From the NCBI GenBank assembly GCA_002293025.1, contig DBCL01000014.1, positions 148,646 to 164,871 of the forward strand: 16,226 nt of DNA, given 5' to 3'. This stretch comes from Actinobacteria bacterium UBA959 (lineage in GTDB: Bacteria; Actinomycetota; Actinomycetes; S36-B12; UBA5976). The position numbers were made by a program, and so were the translations under genes. A model generated the notes under the pieces. It ran no database searches and was not told where the DNA came from. It saw only the letters and a program-made list of their open reading frames with translations. Position 1 is the first letter of the stretch, and every line of letters starts with the position of its first letter. Below, in pieces: positions 13,458-16,226 of this stretch.

Positions 13458-14903
13458 ATGAGCGTCTCAAAAGTAGATTCAGTAATCAACGGTGAAGTGG
13501 TAACTCTCTCCGGAGAAACCCAAGACCTGATAAACCCAACTACTGGTCAAGTGTTTGCACAATCCCCGATTGGTACCGCTAAAGATGTTGATGAAGCCTA
13601 TAAGTCAGCAGCAGCTGGATTTAAAGTTTGGCGAGATTCAACCCCTGCGGAACGACAAAAAGCGATTAATGCGATTGCAGATTTGTTAGAAAGCAACGCG
13701 GAAGAATTAGTGGCAATTGAGGCAGAAAATACTGGTAAGCCAATTGCGGTGACAATGTCCGAAGAGATTCCACCAATGATTGATCAGATTAGATTTTTTG
13801 GGGGAGCAGCAAGATTGCTTGAAGGCAAATCTGCTGGTGAATACATGAAAGATCACACATCGTTTATTCGTCGTGAGCCAATTGGTGTTATTGGCCAAGT
13901 TACTCCATGGAATTACCCAATGATGATGGCAATTTGGAAGATAGCTCCAGCCATTGCTGCTGGAAACTCGGTTGTGCTAAAACCGAGCGATACAACTCCA
14001 CTATCTACTGTCTATATGGCGAAGAAAATTTACGAGCATGGAATTTTGCCACCTGGTGTATTGAACGTGGTAACTGGAAACCGTGAAACAGGGCGTTTAG
14101 TCGTTGAGCATCCAACACCTCAAATGGTGGCAATCACAGGTTCAGTTCAAGCCGGCATGAGTGTCGCAAGTTCAGCAGCTAGCAAACTTAAGCGCAGTCA
14201 TCTAGAGCTTGGTGGCAAGGCTCCAGTAATTGTGTTTGAAGATGCTGATGTCGAGGCGGCTGCTGAATGGATAGCAATTGCTGGCTTCTTTAATGCTGGA
14301 CAAGATTGCACAGCAGCAACGCGTGTGTTGGTTTCCGACAAGGTTTATGACAAATTTGTAGCAGCACTTGCATCACAGGCAAAAGGCACAGTTACTGCAT
14401 ATGCCAAGGGCGTATCGGATCCAGATGCATTTGTGCCAGCAGTTAACAACATCAATCAGTTGGAAAAGGTTTTAGGTTTTATTTCTAGGACTCCAAAACA
14501 TGCAGAGATTGTGGCTGGGGGAAACCGCCAGGGCGACCACGGCTTTTTCATAGAACCTACCGTTATTGCTGGGCTCAAGAATGATGACGAGATGTCTCAA
14601 AACGAAATCTTTGGGCCAGTAATCACCATCCAAATCTTTACTGACGAAGATCAAGCGGTGGACTATGCAAACTCGGTGCCCTATGGGCTGGCCTCGTCTG
14701 TCTGGACCAAAGATGTTGGGCGCGCGATGCGGGTATCGCGAAACTTAGATTTTGGAGCCGTTTGGGTAAATACCCATATTCCGATCGTGGCTGAGATGCC
14801 GCACGGAGGCTTCAAGTACTCGGGTTATGGCAAGGATCTATCCATGTATGGGTTCGAGGATTACACCAGAATCAAACATGTCATGATCAAGACTGCTAAG
14901 TAA
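13458..14903 (+). CDS. Aldehyde dehydrogenase, probable 4-aminobutyraldehyde type
   Basis: The 481-aa NAD(P)-dependent enzyme oxidises an aldehyde to an acid. Catalytic residues are in place: Asn152 in TPWNYP, Lys175 in VLKPSD, Glu250 in LELGGKAP and the nucleophile Cys284 in NAGQDCTAATR. The GQDCTA version of the Cys motif is typical of aminobutyraldehyde dehydrogenases (PatD/Prr, E. coli YdcW), which turn 4-aminobutanal into GABA. The C-terminal part has the cofactor and oligomer segment EIFGPVITIQIF and HGGFKYSGYGKDLS. ATG at 13458 has AAGGAG 6 bp upstream. It is divergent from the aminotransferase operon and 52 bp before the PotD-like gene. Betaine aldehyde dehydrogenase is the main alternative. 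Confidence 0.93.
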   Translation: MSVSKVDSVINGEVVTLSGETQDLINPTTGQVFAQSPIGTAKDVDEAYKSAAAGFKVWRDSTPAERQKAINAIADLLESNAEELVAIEAENTGKPIAVTMSEEIPPMIDQIRFFGGAARLLEGKSAGEYMKDHTSFIRREPIGVIGQVTPWNYPMMMAIWKIAPAIAAGNSVVLKPSDTTPLSTVYMAKKIYEHGILPPGVLNVVTGNRETGRLVVEHPTPQMVAITGSVQAGMSVASSAASKLKRSHLELGGKAPVIVFEDADVEAAAEWIAIAGFFNAGQDCTAATRVLVSDKVYDKFVAALASQAKGTVTAYAKGVSDPDAFVPAVNNINQLEKVLGFISRTPKHAEIVAGGNRQGDHGFFIEPTVIAGLKNDDEMSQNEIFGPVITIQIFTDEDQAVDYANSVPYGLASSVWTKDVGRAMRVSRNLDFGAVWVNTHIPIVAEMPHGGFKYSGYGKDLSMYGFEDYTRIKHVMIKTAK

Positions 14904-14943
14904 ATTTGGGTAAGAAGCACTACGGTACGACTAGGCATATGAA

Positions 14944-14949
14944 GAAAGG
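14944..14949 (+). promoter_or_regulatory. Ribosome binding site of the PotD-like gene
   Basis: GAAAGG ends 6 bp before the ATG at 14956 and directly abuts the in-frame TTG at 14950. It therefore fixes the ATG as the start. The rest of the 52-bp gap (14904-14955) shows no hairpin and no convincing promoter. Confidence 0.7.
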
Positions 14950-14955
14950 TTGCCC

Positions 14956-16173
14956 ATGAAATCATTTAAGATCCTTGGCGATACACCAGCTGATGCAATT
15001 GCACGCAACATCGCCTCGGCCATGATGAATCGTCGCAGGTTGTTGCAAGTTGCAGGTGCAGGTGCAACGGCCGCAGTTGTTGCAGCATGTGGAGTTGGAG
15101 GCAACTCTGACACTGAAGCTGACTCATCAGAAGATTTCTCTGATACTGAAAAGCAGGTTGATTGGTCGACTTGGATCGGCTACATCGATGTTGACGAAGA
15201 TTCTGGAGCGCGTCCAACGCTGGATGCATTTACTGCCGAGACTGGGATCACCGTTAATTACAACGAGGACTACAACGACAACAACGAATTCTTTGCCAAG
15301 GTACGCCCATTACTAGAAGCAGGCAAACCAACTGCTCGCGATTTGGTAACCCCTACTGACTGGATGGCTGGCCAATGGATCTCGTTGGGATATGCCCAGC
15401 AACTAAATGATGCCAATATTCCAAATAAATCCAATCTGTTGCCTTCACTTGTAGATGTTCCATTTGATCCAGGTCGTGTTTATTCACTTCCATGGCAAGG
15501 TGGATACGGTGGTCTTGGTTGGAATAAAGCCAAGGTAAAAGAACTAACTGGATCTGATCAACTACAAAGCTTGGATGATCTCTTTGGGCCAAAGCTTAAA
15601 GGCAAGATCTCTGTTCTTTCTGAGATGCGTGAAACAGTTGGTTGCATCATGTCTCATCAAGGTGCAAACCCATCTGACTTCACTTCGGATCAGTTCTTTA
15701 ACGCTCTTGATTATTTAGAGGGTCAAATCTCCTCAGGACAGATTCGTTCAGTAACTGGTAACGACTACTTAGCTGCACTTGAAAGTGGTGACATTGTCGC
15801 TGCCATTGGCTGGTCAGGCGACGTGGCTCAGTTAGGTGAAGAGTTCCAATTCGCGATTCCTGCGGGTGGCGGCATTTTGTGGACTGACAACATCTTGATT
15901 CCAGTTGGTGCTCGCCACAAGAAAAATGCTGAAACCTTGATGAACTATTACTACGATCCAGTGATTGCAGCCAAGGTGGCAGCCTATGTTCAATACATAA
16001 CTCCAGTAAACGGCGCAAAGGAAGAGGCAGCCAAACTTGATGCCTCACTTCCAGACAATCCTTTGATCTTCCCAACCGATGCAGATCTAACAAACGTGAC
16101 ACCATTCATGTTGTTGGATGCTGACACCGAGAAGGAATACCAAGACGCATTCCAGGCGGTTATCGGTAACTAG
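14956..16173 (+). CDS. potD: Spermidine/putrescine ABC transporter substrate-binding lipoprotein (PotD-like)
   Basis: The 405-aa extracytoplasmic binding protein captures polyamines for an ABC importer. Residues 25-31 (NRRRLLQ) form a twin-arginine-like motif, followed by a hydrophobic stretch and the lipobox VAAC with lipidated Cys45. This suggests export and membrane anchoring outside the cell. A 24-residue arm precedes the signal. The mature part has the PotD/PotF pattern: YSLPWQGGYGGLGWN, SVLSEMRETVG (Glu223 and Glu226, near E. coli PotD Asp168 and Glu171), GWSGD, and WTDNILIP, where Trp309 and Asp311 match the polyamine-contacting Trp255 and Asp257 of PotD. The alignments are by eye. Exact ligand is inferred; a related amine is possible. 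Confidence 0.93.
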   Translation: MKSFKILGDTPADAIARNIASAMMNRRRLLQVAGAGATAAVVAACGVGGNSDTEADSSEDFSDTEKQVDWSTWIGYIDVDEDSGARPTLDAFTAETGITVNYNEDYNDNNEFFAKVRPLLEAGKPTARDLVTPTDWMAGQWISLGYAQQLNDANIPNKSNLLPSLVDVPFDPGRVYSLPWQGGYGGLGWNKAKVKELTGSDQLQSLDDLFGPKLKGKISVLSEMRETVGCIMSHQGANPSDFTSDQFFNALDYLEGQISSGQIRSVTGNDYLAALESGDIVAAIGWSGDVAQLGEEFQFAIPAGGGILWTDNILIPVGARHKKNAETLMNYYYDPVIAAKVAAYVQYITPVNGAKEEAAKLDASLPDNPLIFPTDADLTNVTPFMLLDADTEKEYQDAFQAVIGN

Positions 16174-16200
16174 TACTTTAGAAGGGTAGGGGATAGGTCA

Positions 16201-16226
16201 GTGGCCAAAACTTCGTTGGCAAGAGA
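16201..16226 (+). CDS. Start of next gene, probably polyamine transporter ATPase (partial)
   Basis: After the binding protein gene a purine-rich stretch with GGGGA and AGG (16189-16197) precedes GTG at 16201. The frame reads MAKTSLAR and runs off the window. In polyamine transporter loci the ATPase (PotA) often follows PotD, but eight residues cannot show it; the call rests on position only. Confidence 0.45.

Noticed and set aside
1..16226. Defence system, CRISPR array, toxin-antitoxin pair, biosynthetic cluster or tRNA gene
   Set aside because: I looked for repeat-spacer patterns, paired small genes, nuclease or helicase motifs and tRNA-like T-loop sequences and saw none; all large frames are explained by known families.

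Overview
The window reads as a stretch of a small, gene-dense actinobacterial chromosome with moderate-to-low GC. It resembles streamlined freshwater Actinobacteria of the acI type (Nanopelagicales: Planktophila/Nanopelagicus-like). The reasons are the conserved actinobacterial order rplS-lepB-rnhB-DUF2469-dprA-xerC-M23-rpsB-tsf-pyrH-frr-cdsA-rlmN, AT-leaning codon use, GTG/TTG starts, and almost no intergenic DNA. The taxonomic call is an inference from gene order and composition; no rRNA gene is present.

Region 1 (1-3783, + strand) is a run of housekeeping genes. It holds the end of ribosomal protein L19 with a long Ala/Glu-rich tail, signal peptidase I, RNase HII, a DUF2469 protein, the DNA-processing protein DprA, and the XerC-type recombinase. 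The yraN and comM genes that usually lie between DUF2469 and dprA are absent. A small M23-fold membrane or secreted protein (3773-4225, - strand) converges on xerC and overlaps it by 11 bp.

Region 2 (4226-9449, + strand) is the translation and lipid block rpsB-tsf-pyrH-frr-cdsA-rlmN. It is preceded by a 263-bp gap. Most of that gap, about 4318-4472, can be folded by eye into a multi-helix 5' leader that ends just before the rpsB ribosome binding site. This is the most striking non-coding structure in the window and a candidate S2 autoregulatory element.

Region 3 (9446-16226) looks like a polyamine uptake and catabolism locus. Four - strand genes are joined by 4-bp stop/start overlaps (Lrp/AsnC regulator, class III aminotransferase, NimA/PPOX-like flavin-binding protein, FAD-dependent amine oxidoreductase). 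They are divergent from a + strand set: an aminobutyraldehyde-type aldehyde dehydrogenase, a PotD-like binding lipoprotein with a twin-arginine lipoprotein signal, and the first codons of another gene, probably the transporter ATPase. The inferred route is import of putrescine or spermidine, deamination by the aminotransferase and/or FAD oxidase to an aminoaldehyde, then oxidation by the dehydrogenase to GABA or a similar acid. The Lrp protein is the likely regulator, acting at the divergent promoter region (13307-13457), which carries three copies of a TTCCCCT element.

No tRNA, rRNA, CRISPR array, insertion sequence, prophage gene or convincing intrinsic terminator was seen. Both convergent gene pairs overlap at their 3' ends with no room for a terminator between them.
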